Positions 52,110 to 61,656 are shown, counted from the first letter of the stretch. The stretch: DNA of 64,000 nt from CBDCYS01 sp965226245 (GCA_965226245.1 CBDDCL010000015.1:3348001-3412000), one strand, 5' to 3'. The notes: a model not told the origin generated them from the letters alone. Translations and numbers: made by a program.

Positions 52110-54827
52110 GTGCCGACTGAACTCATTTCCGTAGTCATCCCTTGTTACAATCCCACTTCCTACGTCCGAGAAACCATCCAGAGCGTGCAGCGTCAAACGC
52201 ACACCGAGTGGGAAGTCGTTCTGGTCGACGACGGAAGCGAGGACCCCTCAAGCGCCGCTTTGCTCGATGAACTTCAGTCCCAAAACATGCCTCGTGTTCG
52301 GTTTCTGCGCTTGGAGCATATCGGGCTGTCTAAGGTGCGAAACACTGGAATCTCCGAGGCTCGGGGGCGATACGTCATCCCCCTGGATTGTGATGATCTG
52401 CTCGAGCCCGACATGATGGAAGTCTGCCTGAGGGAACTGGAGCAGCACCCCGAGGCCGGCTACGCCTATTTTGACTACCAGGTTTTTGGCCAGAAGAACT
52501 ACGTAGAACGCTCCGGACAGTACAACCTCTACCGGCTCTTGAATGAGAACTTCATGGCGCATTGCATCTTTCTGCGCCGCGAGGCCTGGGAAGAAGCCGG
52601 GGGCTATGATGAATGGCACCGCCGGGCCTATGAGGATTGGCATCTATTTCTTCAATTGGCTGAGAAGGGTTGGCACGGTCACTACATTCAGCGGGTGTTG
52701 TTCAACTACCGGACGCATCACATTGGACATCACTACACCGGGCTCGAACATCACGATAAGAATTGGGCCTACATCGTTGAAAGGCGGCCCGCTCTGCTGT
52801 CGCCAAAGGGCCGCCTCAATGTCAAGCGGCAGTGGCAGCCCTCGATTTGCTTTGTCGTCCGCGGGCCGCGCGTACCCTCGTTTGAAAACCAAACGGTCAA
52901 AGACTACCAGGTGCTGAGGGACGTTGACGAATCGGCGGCTCTTCGTGATTCGAACGCTTCCTGCTTCTTGTGGATGACCGACGACAAACCGCTTCAACCC
53001 TATGCCGCCGAGGAATGCATTTGGGCGCTGCAGTCGGCCGATTGGGTAACCTGGACCGACACCGGGTTAGCTCCCCCGCCTTCGATCCGGCAAGCCGCCG
53101 GGCCTTTGGGCCTATCCCGCCGGGTTTTGGAAACTGAAGAGTCGAAGCGTTCCGGCCGCGTCAGACGTCTCCCGTGGCCGAGCCGCAGCCCCGCGGAAGG
53201 CGCCAGCGGGCCCGGCCGCGAATTGAGAATCGCCTCGCCGGCGAATTCAGGCACTGCGGCCACGCGAGCGGCGACCTTGGACTCCTCGCGGCCTTCGCAA
53301 CAAACCCGGCCCGCCAACCCTGCATCCGCGGCGAACCCGAAGCGGCCTCCGCCCGTTACCCGAATTCCGGCGAGGACGGCTCCAGCTCCCGTTCTCGGCA
53401 AGATCCGCCGCCATCTGCAGAACGCGGAAATCCACACTTTGGATGCCTGGCTGCAGCGCCCTCTCGGATCCGCCGAACGGCTCATCCCGCTGCGCTTGAA
53501 GGAGAAAGTGAATCAGGTTGCAGGGCGCCCTGTTTTCGATCTCAGCTTCTATTTGAAATTCCAGCCCCAATCCGTTCTCATTGGGGGCGAATTAATCGAA
53601 AGGGTTGACTACATCCCGAACCCCTGCTCGGAAGACCGCCGGCGGCTTGTCTTGTGCACGCCGCATCTGGGAGTCGGCGGGGCCGAGAACGTGCTTCTCG
53701 AATTTGCCCGGCGGATCGACCGTTCGTTATACGAAGTGTTTCTGCTGGCGACGCAATCGCACGATTCGAGACTGCGGCGCGATTGGGAAGAGTGCGTCGA
53801 CCACATCTACGACATTGCGCAAATCGTACCGGCCGAGCAGACCCCGCGCTTCATCTATTCCACGGCGGTCAACTGGGATTTCGATGTCCTGGTTATTCAG
53901 AACTCGCTGGCGGCATACAGCGTGCTTCCGGCTCTCAAGAATGTCAAGCCCGATCTGCAGGTCGCGGATATTCTTCACAACGTCCACGACGATTGGGATT
54001 TCTTCTCGGCAACGCTCGAAGTTGCGGATCAGATCGATCGCAGGGTTGTCATCTCCGATGTGGGACGGCAGCGTCTCGTGGAGATGAACATCGCCGATGA
54101 AAAAGTCCGCCTCATTCGCAATGGAGTGGATCTCCAGAGATTTGATCCCGCTCGCTTCTCCAAGGGGCGGGTCCAGCGGCGGCTCGGTATCGCGCCTGAG
54201 ACGAAAATCCTCCTCTTCGCGGGAGCTTTGGTCGAGCGGAAGCGGCCCCTGCTGTTGCCGCTCGTAGCAGCCGAGCTGGCAAAGCTCCGCCCTCGCCAGG
54301 ACTATCATTTCGTTGTTGCCGGCGACGGCCCGGAAGAAGAAAGATTACGCGCGCTTGTCGAGAGAAAAGGTCTTGGGAAAAGCTTCAGCGTTCTGGGTCA
54401 CGTGTCTGAGGTTTCGGAATTGCTGGCGGATTCCTCGCTCCTGCTAATCCTCTCTACGGAGGAGGGCATACCGCTGGCTCTTGTGGAGTCCCTCGCCATG
54501 AAGACACCGGTGATCAGTTGCCGGGTCGGCGCCATTGAAGAAGCCTTGCCCGAAGATTGCGGGTTGCTGGTAGAGCCCGGCAGTGGGGAAGAGCACCGGC
54601 TGGCGCAGGCGATTCATGAACTTCTTAGCGACGAAGGCCGAAGGGCGGATATGGGACAAGCGGGCCGCGCGTTGGTTGAACGCGACTATTCCCTCGAGCG
54701 CTCGCGCCGGCAGTATCGCGAGCTTCAGGCCGAGCTGGGTGCTGTCACGAGAATTGGCCGCTCGACAACGCTGGACCCAAAGCCAACTGAAAAGGTCCCC
54801 GAGAGCTTGGCCGAAACCAGGGCATAG
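52110..54827 (+). CDS. Two-domain glycosyltransferase, GT2 + GT4 fusion
   Basis: GTG 52110 with gagaagg upstream. Residues 1-260 are a GT2 (GT-A) domain: ISVVIPCYNPTSYVRETIQS, VVLVDDGSEDPSS, KVRNTGISEARGRYVIPLDC (DDLL follows; DxD-like). A Pro/Ala/Arg-rich linker (about 340-430) has low complexity. From about 508 a GT4 (GT-B) domain begins: LVLCTPHLGVGGAENVLLEF, RNGVDLQRFDPARF, LLFAGALVERKRPLLLPLVA and LLILSTEEGIPLALVESLAM with the E-x7-E pair. Such fusions add two sugars in sequence during surface polysaccharide assembly. No other polysaccharide genes flank it. Confidence 0.9.
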   Translation: MPTELISVVIPCYNPTSYVRETIQSVQRQTHTEWEVVLVDDGSEDPSSAALLDELQSQNMPRVRFLRLEHIGLSKVRNTGISEARGRYVIPLDCDDLLEPDMMEVCLRELEQHPEAGYAYFDYQVFGQKNYVERSGQYNLYRLLNENFMAHCIFLRREAWEEAGGYDEWHRRAYEDWHLFLQLAEKGWHGHYIQRVLFNYRTHHIGHHYTGLEHHDKNWAYIVERRPALLSPKGRLNVKRQWQPSICFVVRGPRVPSFENQTVKDYQVLRDVDESAALRDSNASCFLWMTDDKPLQPYAAEECIWALQSADWVTWTDTGLAPPPSIRQAAGPLGLSRRVLETEESKRSGRVRRLPWPSRSPAEGASGPGRELRIASPANSGTAATRAATLDSSRPSQQTRPANPASAANPKRPPPVTRIPARTAPAPVLGKIRRHLQNAEIHTLDAWLQRPLGSAERLIPLRLKEKVNQVAGRPVFDLSFYLKFQPQSVLIGGELIERVDYIPNPCSEDRRRLVLCTPHLGVGGAENVLLEFARRIDRSLYEVFLLATQSHDSRLRRDWEECVDHIYDIAQIVPAEQTPRFIYSTAVNWDFDVLVIQNSLAAYSVLPALKNVKPDLQVADILHNVHDDWDFFSATLEVADQIDRRVVISDVGRQRLVEMNIADEKVRLIRNGVDLQRFDPARFSKGRVQRRLGIAPETKILLFAGALVERKRPLLLPLVAAELAKLRPRQDYHFVVAGDGPEEERLRALVERKGLGKSFSVLGHVSEVSELLADSSLLLILSTEEGIPLALVESLAMKTPVISCRVGAIEEALPEDCGLLVEPGSGEEHRLAQAIHELLSDEGRRADMGQAGRALVERDYSLERSRRQYRELQAELGAVTRIGRSTTLDPKPTEKVPESLAETRA

Positions 54828-55062
54828 CGAGCGCGGCCCTCGTCCCCGCGCATATTGGCCCAGCCGAGGGTTCACTGTGCGGGGCCAACCGCCATGGTAA
54901 TGCCTGGCTGGTGTTGTCGCCGATCATGACTTCAACCAGCACCGCGTCTCCGGGGGCAACGCCTTCCGGGATCAGGACGTTGATCTGCCCCACTCCATGA
55001 ATGAGCCCCGGAGCCGCGCCCATGTACAAGACCTGGGCGTCGGGCCCTCCGGCGGCTTCCGC
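54745..55062 (-). pseudogene. TIGR03437 (Solibacter-type C-terminal) domain fragment cut by IS630 copy B
   Basis: Right beside the IS630 insertion the minus frame reads GGPDAQVLYMGAAPGLIHGV, GQINVLIPEGVAPGDAVLVE and VMIGDNTSQALPWRLA. This is the core of TIGR03437, a C-terminal domain found in large secreted proteins of Solibacter and relatives. Only the last ~70 codons are recognisable and the tail is degraded; it also overlaps the 3' end of the convergent glycosyltransferase gene. It is a strong taxonomic marker. Confidence 0.75.
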
Positions 55063-56262
55063 TAGTGTAGTGTCCAACAAATAACTGGATAAACAGACCG
55101 GTTTATCGTATGTTGGGGTATGGCTTCTCCCCGCGAACTTTCGCCCTCGGAGCAGCAGCAGATTCAGCAATGGATCGCCGCCCATGGCACGCCTCAGCAG
55201 GTAGCCCTGCGCTGCCGCATCGTGCTGGCTTCGAGCCAGGGTCTCTCCGATGTCGCCATTGCCAAGCAGTTGTCGGTGAACCGCAAGACCGTCATTCTGT
55301 GGCGCCAGCGCTTTACCCAACAGCGACTCGACGGTCTGTGGGAGATCGCCCCCGGTCGCGGGCGCAAGCCCCGCTATGACCTCGACAAGATCGCCGCCAT
55401 TGTGGATGCCACCCTGCAGACCAAGCCCAAAGGGATGACGCATTGGAGTTGCCGCACGATGGCCAAGAGCCAGGGGGTCAGCAAGTCCACCATCCACAAC
55501 ATCTGGCAAGCCCACCATCTCAAGCCCCATCGGGTGAAGAGCTTTAAGCTGTCGCGCGATCCCAAGTTCCTGGAAAAACTGACCGACGTGGTCGGGCTGT
55601 ATTTGAATCCGCCCCAACAGGCGATCGTGTTGTGCCTGGACGAGAAGAGTCAGATTCAGGCCTTGGATCGGACCCAGCCGGGCTTGCCGCTCAAGAAGGG
55701 GCGCTGCGGAACGATGACCCATGACTACAAGCGCAACGGCACGACGACTCTGTTCGCGGCCTTGGAAACTTTGCAGGGCAAGGTCATCGGCCAGTGCTTT
55801 GCGCGGCACCGGCATCAGGAGTTTCTGAAGTTCTTGCGCAGGCTCGACAAGGAGTTTCCCGGCGCTGTCCCGCTGCATTTAGTCCTGGACAACTAGGGGA
55901 CGCATAAACACGAGAAAGTGCGGGGCTGGCTGAAGCGCCATGCGCGCTTCGAGCTTCATTTTGTGCCGACCAGCTCGAGTTGGCTGAAGCTGGTTGAGCG
56001 CTGGTTCGGCGAACTGACCCAGAAGGCGATCCGGCGCGGGGCGTTCGGCAGCGTGGAGGAGTTGAAGGACTGCATTAAGGAATTCCTCGCGGTCTGGAAC
56101 GAGGAGCCGAAACCGTTCGTTTGGACCGCGACGGTCGAATCGATTACGGAGAAACTTTCGCGCTGCCGCCGGACTTTGGAGCAGATTCAGCCCGGCAGCA
56201 GCAGCCCGCGGACCAGAAAACGGAAGAAATGACTGTCCATTTATTTCGTGGACACTACACTA
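55063..56262 (+). mobile_element. IS630-family element, copy B
   Basis: 1200 bp from TA (55063) to TA (56261). Ends tagtgtagtgtccaacaaat and, reversed, tagtgtagtgtccacgaaat match those of copy A (36135-37333). Overall it is highly similar to copy A but with scattered substitutions. Its transposase gene has an internal amber codon. It separates a ribbon-helix-helix fragment from the TIGR03437 fragment. Confidence 0.85.
55120..56232 (+). pseudogene. IS630 transposase with amber codon
   Basis: Identical in layout to the transposase at 36192-37304. The frame is open to LHLVLDN, where TAG (55894-55896) replaces the TAT tyrosine codon of the DNYGTH motif, one residue after the second catalytic Asp. 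The frame then continues without further damage to 56232 (KVRGWLKRHARFELHFVPTS, SSWLKLVERWFGEL). A single base change therefore inactivates the copy; copy A may act in trans. Confidence 0.88.
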
Positions 56263-56371
56263 GCAATTGCGCGATGACGTCCCGAGCGTAGTCCTCTTTC
56301 GAGCAGCCTGTTTTGGCCGCAAGGGCTTCCAGTTGAGACTCGACTTCGGGTGGAAGTTCGATAGTGAGCAT
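56263..56371 (-). pseudogene. Ribbon-helix-helix antitoxin-like gene, truncated by IS630
   Basis: From ATG 56371 the frame reads MLTIELPPEVESQLEALAAK and TGCSKEDYARDVIAQLL up to the IS boundary. The beta strand LTIELPPEV and two helices are the RHH/CopG-type DNA-binding and dimerisation unit of many antitoxins. The 3' part beyond the IS is TIGR03437 sequence, so either the normal tail was deleted or the insertion joined two genes. No toxin gene (PIN or RelE type) is visible nearby. Confidence 0.6.
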
Positions 56372-56462
56372 CGATGTTCTCTTATGCCCATGATACCCGA
56401 CAAGAGGTCGTGTATCGCACTGCTGATCACTGCTGACCCAGGCTGAGCCCAGGGGTCAGTAA

Positions 56463-56484
56463 GGGACCGGCTCTCAGCCGGTCC
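56463..56484. repeat. Copy of the ACCGGCT-CTC-AGCCGGT hairpin
   Basis: The perfect hairpin at 56465-56481 is the same as that at 18920-18936. It lies just downstream of the response regulator gene (stop at 56572) and could end its transcript. Confidence 0.55.
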
Positions 56485-56571
56485 TTCGCCTCGAAGCGGC
56501 GAAACTTCAGTTCTGCATACTCTCGTGCCGCGCTACCGCGGCGACCCGTCACCGTCGTTCCGGGCTCTGAT

Positions 56572-56979
56572 TCACGGCGACTGGATTCGGGTGGCGAGAT
56601 TGGCCAGGCAGCGATTGATCTTCCCGAACAGCTCCTGCCATTCGAACGGTTTGCTGACGTAATCGTCGGCCTTGGCGGCAAATGCTTTCTCGACATCACC
56701 CATAGTAGTTTTCGCGGTCAGCATGATGATGGGAATATGGGAGGTGTCGGCGCGCTGTTTGAGAATCTGGCACAGAGTCAGCCCGTCAATGCCGGGCATC
56801 ATGATGTCGAGCAGGATCAGGTCCGGCAGCTCGGCGACGGCTGTTTGAAAGCCGTGATCGCCGTCGGGCTCCATCAACACTTCAAACCCCTGAATGTCAA
56901 GGCGAAACGCGATGGGCTTGACGACGTCTTCCTCGTCGTCCACGATCAGTATCTTCAGTTTTTCGGCGGCGGCGTCCAT
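56572..56979 (-). CDS. Single-domain response regulator (CheY-like)
   Basis: 135 residues: acidic pocket ILIVDDEEDVV, phosphorylated Asp58 in LILLDIMMPGIDG, Thr/Ala at IIMLTAKTTM, and Lys in DDYVSKPFEWQELFG. No output domain. Third gene of a minus-strand set: histidine kinase, two-part regulator, this receiver, with gaps of 9 and 6 bp. It probably relays phosphate within this set or signals by protein contact. Confidence 0.93.
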   Translation of the reverse strand: MDAAAEKLKILIVDDEEDVVKPIAFRLDIQGFEVLMEPDGDHGFQTAVAELPDLILLDIMMPGIDGLTLCQILKQRADTSHIPIIMLTAKTTMGDVEKAFAAKADDYVSKPFEWQELFGKINRCLANLATRIQSP

Positions 56980-56985
56980 AACTTT

Positions 56986-57636
56986 CTACCCGCTGCTACT
57001 GGGAATCGAGGCGGGCTTCCCTTGTTCCGCCGGCCGGACTCCGGCCCCGAACTCCTCGACGGCGTCAGCCAGCTTGAGCATGTCTTCCGCGATCCGGCTC
57101 GCTGAATCGATGGCGTATTGCGTCGACCGCGGTACGTCCTTTTCCATTTGCGCCAAGTGCAATACATCGGTCAAGTTTTGGGCGAGCGCCCGGACCTGCA
57201 ACCGCAGCGCCGTTTCCCGGTCGCTCCCGGCGGATGCTGGATCGTCTTGTCCGGCCGCTGGTTTCTCCGGGCTGACCACGTCGTAGACACGCGAGACGAT
57301 CGAGTTGGCGCCGTCGCTCTTGTCAAGGTAATCGATCGCGCCAAGCTCAATGGCACGATGCCGGAATTCGGGTTCCGTATTACACGAGAACAACAAGATC
57401 TTAACGTTGCACAATTTGGCGTCCGACTTGACCAGACGGGTCAGTTCCAGCCCATTGATCTCGGGCATCATGAAATCCGCCAGCACCAGGTCAACATCGG
57501 TAGTCCGGATGACGTCCAATGCCGCGGAGCCATTGCTCGCGATTACGACTTCATAGCCGGCGGTGGCCAGCCGAAACCGAAGCGCGGCAATGACATCTTC
57601 TTCGTCGTCAACGATGAGCACCCTTGTTTTTTTCAT
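56986..57636 (-). CDS. Response regulator with short C-terminal helical extension
   Basis: Receiver domain (1-120): RVLIVDDEEDVIAALRFRLA, Asp54 in LVLADFMMPEINGLEL. The usual Thr/Ser-x-x position reads ILLFSCNTEPEF and the Lys region AIDYLDKSDGANSI, so it differs somewhat from CheY. A Pro/Ala linker leads to about 70 residues of helix (ALRLQVRALAQNLTDVLHLA, AIDSASRIAEDMLKLADAVE), possibly a dimerisation or histidine-phosphotransfer-like part; no DNA-binding domain. Second gene of the kinase operon. Confidence 0.85.
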   Translation of the reverse strand: MKKTRVLIVDDEEDVIAALRFRLATAGYEVVIASNGSAALDVIRTTDVDLVLADFMMPEINGLELTRLVKSDAKLCNVKILLFSCNTEPEFRHRAIELGAIDYLDKSDGANSIVSRVYDVVSPEKPAAGQDDPASAGSDRETALRLQVRALAQNLTDVLHLAQMEKDVPRSTQYAIDSASRIAEDMLKLADAVEEFGAGVRPAEQGKPASIPSSSG

Positions 57637-57645
57637 GTTTGCTCC

Positions 57646-59646
57646 TTAAACGGACTTGCCGGTTTCGCATGCTGGATTGCCGGCCGGCGGGCGTTCCAGC
57701 CCGGTTTGGCCGGCTTGGGTAGCGGCAGCTTCATTGGGTATGGAGAGAGATCCCGAGCGGGCGTCTCCCTCACGGTCACGGCTCGGTTGCGAGTCGCCTT
57801 CGGGAAGACGCAAAGCAAAGTAGAAAGCCGAGCCCCGCCCCAGTTCGGATTCGACCCAAATGCGGCCGCCATGCAGCTCGACGATCTTCTTGCAAATCGC
57901 CAAACCAAGACCCGTTCCGCCGGATCGCCGCCCCGGACCCGTGCTGAGCTGAACGAAGGCCTCGAATATGTTCTCGAGCTTCTCGGCCGGAATGCCAGGA
58001 CCGCTGTCCTGAATCTTGACAATGGCCTCGCAGTCCCGGCGCTGGGTGCTGACCTCGATCCAGCCGTTGTCGCAATAGCGGATGGCGTTGGTGATGAGGT
58101 TGATCAGGACTTGGCTGATGCGGTCGGCGTCCATCGGAATGGGCGGCAGTTCGTCGTCGGGTGCGAACTCCAGGCGCAAGCGCTGCTTCTTTGCCGCGAG
58201 CCGCTGCTGGGCGACTATCTCGGACACTAGAGCATTGAGCTCGCGATCGGCCAGCTCCAGGCGAAACTCGCCGCGTTCGAGCTTTGAAAAGTCAAGCGTG
58301 TCGTTGATGAGACGGTGCAGACGGTCCACGTTGCGTTTCGCCAACTCGAGAAAGTCGGCCTGGTGCTTGTTGACATCCCCGGCCGTGCCGTCCGCGACGA
58401 CATCGATGGCTTCCTTGATGGCGGTGAGAGGTGTTCGCAACTCGTGCGAAACCATCGAGGTGAATTCGCTCTTGACCATCACCGCCTGCTGCAGCGTCTG
58501 GAGCATGCGCTTGCGTTCGGTGATATCGCGGCTCACCGCCACGAATCCGCTCGTACCGCCCTGACCATTGCGGACAGGCGCGATGGTCTGATCGACGTCG
58601 AACAAGGAGCCGTCTTTTCTCTTGTTGCGCAGCGTCCCTTTCCATACTTCGCCTCGAATCAGGGTTCCCCACAAACTCCGGTATAACTCAGCTTCGTGGC
58701 AGCCGCTCTTGAGGATGCGTGCATTGCGCCCAATGGCTTCCGCTCGGGTGTAGCCGGTGAGCCGCTCAAAGGCCGGGTTGACAAACTGGATGCTCCCCCG
58801 GGTATCAGTGATGAAGATGGCCTCGCCGGCGGACTCGAGAGCAGCGGCCAGACGCACGCGCTCTTGCTCCATGCGCTTGCGGTCGGTGATGTCAAAACCG
58901 ACCCCGATCAAGCCGGTCGGTTTGCTGTCGTTGTCGAGAACAGGCGCCTTGATGACAAGGACGGTGCGGGTTTCGCCGCCGAACTCGACGGTTTCTTCGT
59001 GGCGGATCGGCTCACGGCCGGCCATCACCTGGCGGTCGCGTTCGACAAAGCGGGTAGCCACCGCCCTGGGAAACAGGTCGAAGTCCGTCTTCGCAATCAC
59101 GTCGTCAACAGAACGGCCCAGGGCCTCGCAAAAAACCCGGTTGACCGCCACATAGCGAAATCCCGCGTCCTTGAGGAAGGCGAAGGCCGGCAGGCTGTCG
59201 AGCAGCGTGTTGACTTCCCGTGTTTTTTGCGAATAGGCCGAAGCCAGCCGCAGATGGGCTCGGGCCTCGGCCTGCTCGCGCCGGTCAAACGCTTCCCCGA
59301 GCAGGCCCTGAAGCTCGGAGGCGGATTCCAGTGCCGCGCTGCGTTCGGAGCCGGTACTGAAACGAAGTATGGGCGTGAGCCAGCGATTGCAGGTAGCCAG
59401 CGCTTCGGCAACCGGAACGCGCTGTGCCGCCATCTCCTCGAACAAGAGCTTCGCCTCTTTGCGGGCCGCTGGCGCGCGCGTCCGAACGAAGCGAGTAACG
59501 GCTGGCTGGTAAGCGTCCCATCGGTCGCGGGGCCCTGAGGAGTGGCTGTCGCCAGGCGTTTTCGAAAAAGCGGGCCAACCGCGCGGCTCTTCCGCCGCTG
59601 CGGCTTCCGGCGGCGGGCACATTTCGTCCTCGCCCGCTTTCGTCAT
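57646..59646 (-). CDS. PAS-domain sensor histidine kinase
   Basis: ATG 59646 is used rather than an upstream TTG. Without membrane helices. Order: N-terminal helical region, PAS 1 (LLDSLPAFAFLKDAGFRYVA, ALGRSVDDVIAKTDFDLFPR), PAS 2 (ALESAGEAIFITDTRGSIQF, FERLTGYTRAEAIGRNARIL), HisKA with VSHELRTPLTAIKEAIDVVA, and HATPase_c with N box LINLITNAIRYCDN, G1 KIQDSGPGIP and GGTGLGLAICKKIVELHGG. A soluble kinase probably sensing redox, light or a ligand via PAS. First gene of the operon; partners are the two receivers that follow. Confidence 0.93.
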   Translation of the reverse strand: MTKAGEDEMCPPPEAAAAEEPRGWPAFSKTPGDSHSSGPRDRWDAYQPAVTRFVRTRAPAARKEAKLLFEEMAAQRVPVAEALATCNRWLTPILRFSTGSERSAALESASELQGLLGEAFDRREQAEARAHLRLASAYSQKTREVNTLLDSLPAFAFLKDAGFRYVAVNRVFCEALGRSVDDVIAKTDFDLFPRAVATRFVERDRQVMAGREPIRHEETVEFGGETRTVLVIKAPVLDNDSKPTGLIGVGFDITDRKRMEQERVRLAAALESAGEAIFITDTRGSIQFVNPAFERLTGYTRAEAIGRNARILKSGCHEAELYRSLWGTLIRGEVWKGTLRNKRKDGSLFDVDQTIAPVRNGQGGTSGFVAVSRDITERKRMLQTLQQAVMVKSEFTSMVSHELRTPLTAIKEAIDVVADGTAGDVNKHQADFLELAKRNVDRLHRLINDTLDFSKLERGEFRLELADRELNALVSEIVAQQRLAAKKQRLRLEFAPDDELPPIPMDADRISQVLINLITNAIRYCDNGWIEVSTQRRDCEAIVKIQDSGPGIPAEKLENIFEAFVQLSTGPGRRSGGTGLGLAICKKIVELHGGRIWVESELGRGSAFYFALRLPEGDSQPSRDREGDARSGSLSIPNEAAATQAGQTGLERPPAGNPACETGKSV

Positions 59647-59904
59647 GGTCGGCGGCCCCAAATCGAGCCGCGGGAAATCAAACGAGGGTTTGCTTGCACA
59701 CAACACCCGACAAGACTACTTATCGGCTGTATGGAGGCTCAACCTGAGCGAGCGCAAAGTTTGGAAAGTGAACGCGCGGGCAGCATCCTTTGAGCTTCGT
59801 GACTTGCTTGGACGCTCCAGCGCCTAACCCGCTACACCCATTTGAGTACGGAAACGACAGCCAACAACCGACTCGAGGCCGCTGACCCAACTGCATTTGA
59901 CGGT

Positions 59905-61101
59905 TTACTCCCCCAGTGCCTGTTCCAAATCAGCTACTACGTCCTCCGGCGCCTCAATGCCCAGCGACAGCCGCAGCAGGTTGTCTCCGATTCCCATGCG
60001 CTGGCGCTGCTTGGGGGCGATATCGCGGTGGGAACTCATCGCCGGATGCAGCATCATGGAATGAACATCACCCAGGCTGGTTGCGCGGACCACTAGTTTT
60101 AGGCGATCCATCAGGGCGAAAACGTCCGCCTTGCCGGCGCCGGCCACCTCGAAGCTGACCATCCCGCCGTAGAGCTCTCCCCCCCCCTGCCCGCGCTCGA
60201 ACAGCCGCCCGGCGATCTCGTGGTCCGGGTGCTCGGGATCGCCCGGAAAATGCGTGCGCTCGATACGCGGATGGGCCTTGAGCCATGCGGCCACCAGAGC
60301 CGCGTTTTGGCACTGCTTTTCGAATCGCAATGGAAGCGTCTTGACACCCCGCATCGTCAGATAGGCTTCGAAGGGGCCCAGGTTCATCCCCAGCGTGCGC
60401 CCCAGCACTTGCAACGATTGCCGGAACTCTTCGCCCGCGACGAGGATGCCTCCCAGAGCATCTCCGTGACCCGACAAGTATTTGGTGGCGCTATGGACAA
60501 CGATGTCCGCCCCGAGCCCGAGCGGCCGCATCAGGACCGGCGTGGTGAACGTCGAGTCGACCACCAGGACGGCGTTGTGCCGCCGCGCGATCTCGGCGAC
60601 CTTGTCGAGCGCGGGCACCCGCATCATCGGGTTCGAGACCGTCTCGATGAGTACGCACGACGGCTTGGCGTTCGCGACGGCGGCGTCGAAAGCGTCCAGG
60701 TCACAGGGATCGGCGAAGCGCACCTCGACGCCGCTGGGTTCCAGAACGTTCATCAGCAGCGAGATCGTCTGGCCGTAGAGAACATTGGCCGCCACGATCG
60801 ACCTGCGGCGGTCGGTCAGCGCGGCCAGCAGGGAGAGATGAATCGCCGCCATCCCGGAGGAGGCCGCCAGCGCCACATCAGCGCCTTCGAGCGCGGCGAT
60901 TTGCTGCTCCAGCGCCTCGACGGTCGGGTTCCCATACCGGGAGTAACTCTGCCCCTCCTTCTCGTTGCCGAACACGCGGTCCAGCTCTGCCACTTGGTCG
61001 TAAAAAAAGCTGGTGGCCATGTAGATCGGCGTCGTCGCCGGGACGTAGTCACCGAGCTTCTTGCGGTCGCCGGCGTGAACAGCCTGAGTGTGCAGCTTCA
61101 T
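59905..61101 (-). CDS. PLP-dependent Cys/Met metabolism enzyme (cystathionine gamma-synthase/lyase type)
   Basis: 398 residues: GQSYSRYGNPTVEALEQQIA, substrate/cofactor part ALAASSGMAAIHLSLLAALT, Tyr for stacking in NVLYGQTISLLMNVL, Asp in VLVVDSTFTTP and the PLP lysine in DIVVHSATKYLSGHGDALGG. The C-terminal arginine region LLRLSLGIEAPEDVVADLEQ is present. The family includes MetB, MetC-like, MetY and methionine gamma-lyase, and the exact reaction cannot be told from motifs. No met regulator or riboswitch was seen upstream. Single gene. Confidence 0.88.
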   Translation of the reverse strand: MKLHTQAVHAGDRKKLGDYVPATTPIYMATSFFYDQVAELDRVFGNEKEGQSYSRYGNPTVEALEQQIAALEGADVALAASSGMAAIHLSLLAALTDRRRSIVAANVLYGQTISLLMNVLEPSGVEVRFADPCDLDAFDAAVANAKPSCVLIETVSNPMMRVPALDKVAEIARRHNAVLVVDSTFTTPVLMRPLGLGADIVVHSATKYLSGHGDALGGILVAGEEFRQSLQVLGRTLGMNLGPFEAYLTMRGVKTLPLRFEKQCQNAALVAAWLKAHPRIERTHFPGDPEHPDHEIAGRLFERGQGGGELYGGMVSFEVAGAGKADVFALMDRLKLVVRATSLGDVHSMMLHPAMSSHRDIAPKQRQRMGIGDNLLRLSLGIEAPEDVVADLEQALGE

Positions 61102-61656
61102 GGAGGTCCCCCGGCCGGGTTCAGAGTGCGGGCCGGGGTGAACCTGTGATTATAAAGCGTTGCCCCAGCGCCCGCTTTCATCCGCGGCCTGAACAATCGC
61201 GCGTAATCGAATCTCCCAGCCGCATCAGAGCCGCGACCGTGAGGGAGCGGTTTCCACCCCGGCGCGCATAAGCCGGCAGCGGCTGCGGAAGCCAGCATCT
61301 GCGTCTGCACCAACTCAATACACGATCCCCTCACGCGTCAGTCGGTCCTCGATCAACCAGCAACATAGGCCGACCACAACATATCAGGAGCACCCGAATG
61401 AAATGGATACCCCATGAGACATTTTTTTCGCTCGGTTGATCGAGGTACTATGTTGTCCGTGTGGCTCAAATTGTTGGAGTCGTCGCCAGTTCGCCGGAGG
61501 GACTTGGGTCACAGCTCTAAAACAGGTGGACGATTGCTCTTGTGGGCGGTGCTTTGAAGCATGCTCAATGAACTGAAAAGGGCTCTTTTTCGGTTACTCC
61601 AGTGGACCGAAGTAGTGAAGCTCCTTGGGCACGGCATGGATCGACGCTGGCTTGAC
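61102..61656. other. Gene-free interval before the IS3 element
   Basis: About 550 bp. It contains one copy of the dispersed GC-rich repeat (61227-61250, agagccgcgaccgtgaggga...). No gene or RNA was recognised. Confidence 0.55.
61227..61250. repeat. Dispersed GC-rich repeat, best-preserved copy
   Basis: The sequence agagccgcgaccgtgaggga(gcgg) is the form I take as the consensus of a family with relatives at 3781-3804, 3859-3884, 19542-19566 and 21804-21830. All copies lie between genes. Confidence 0.55.
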
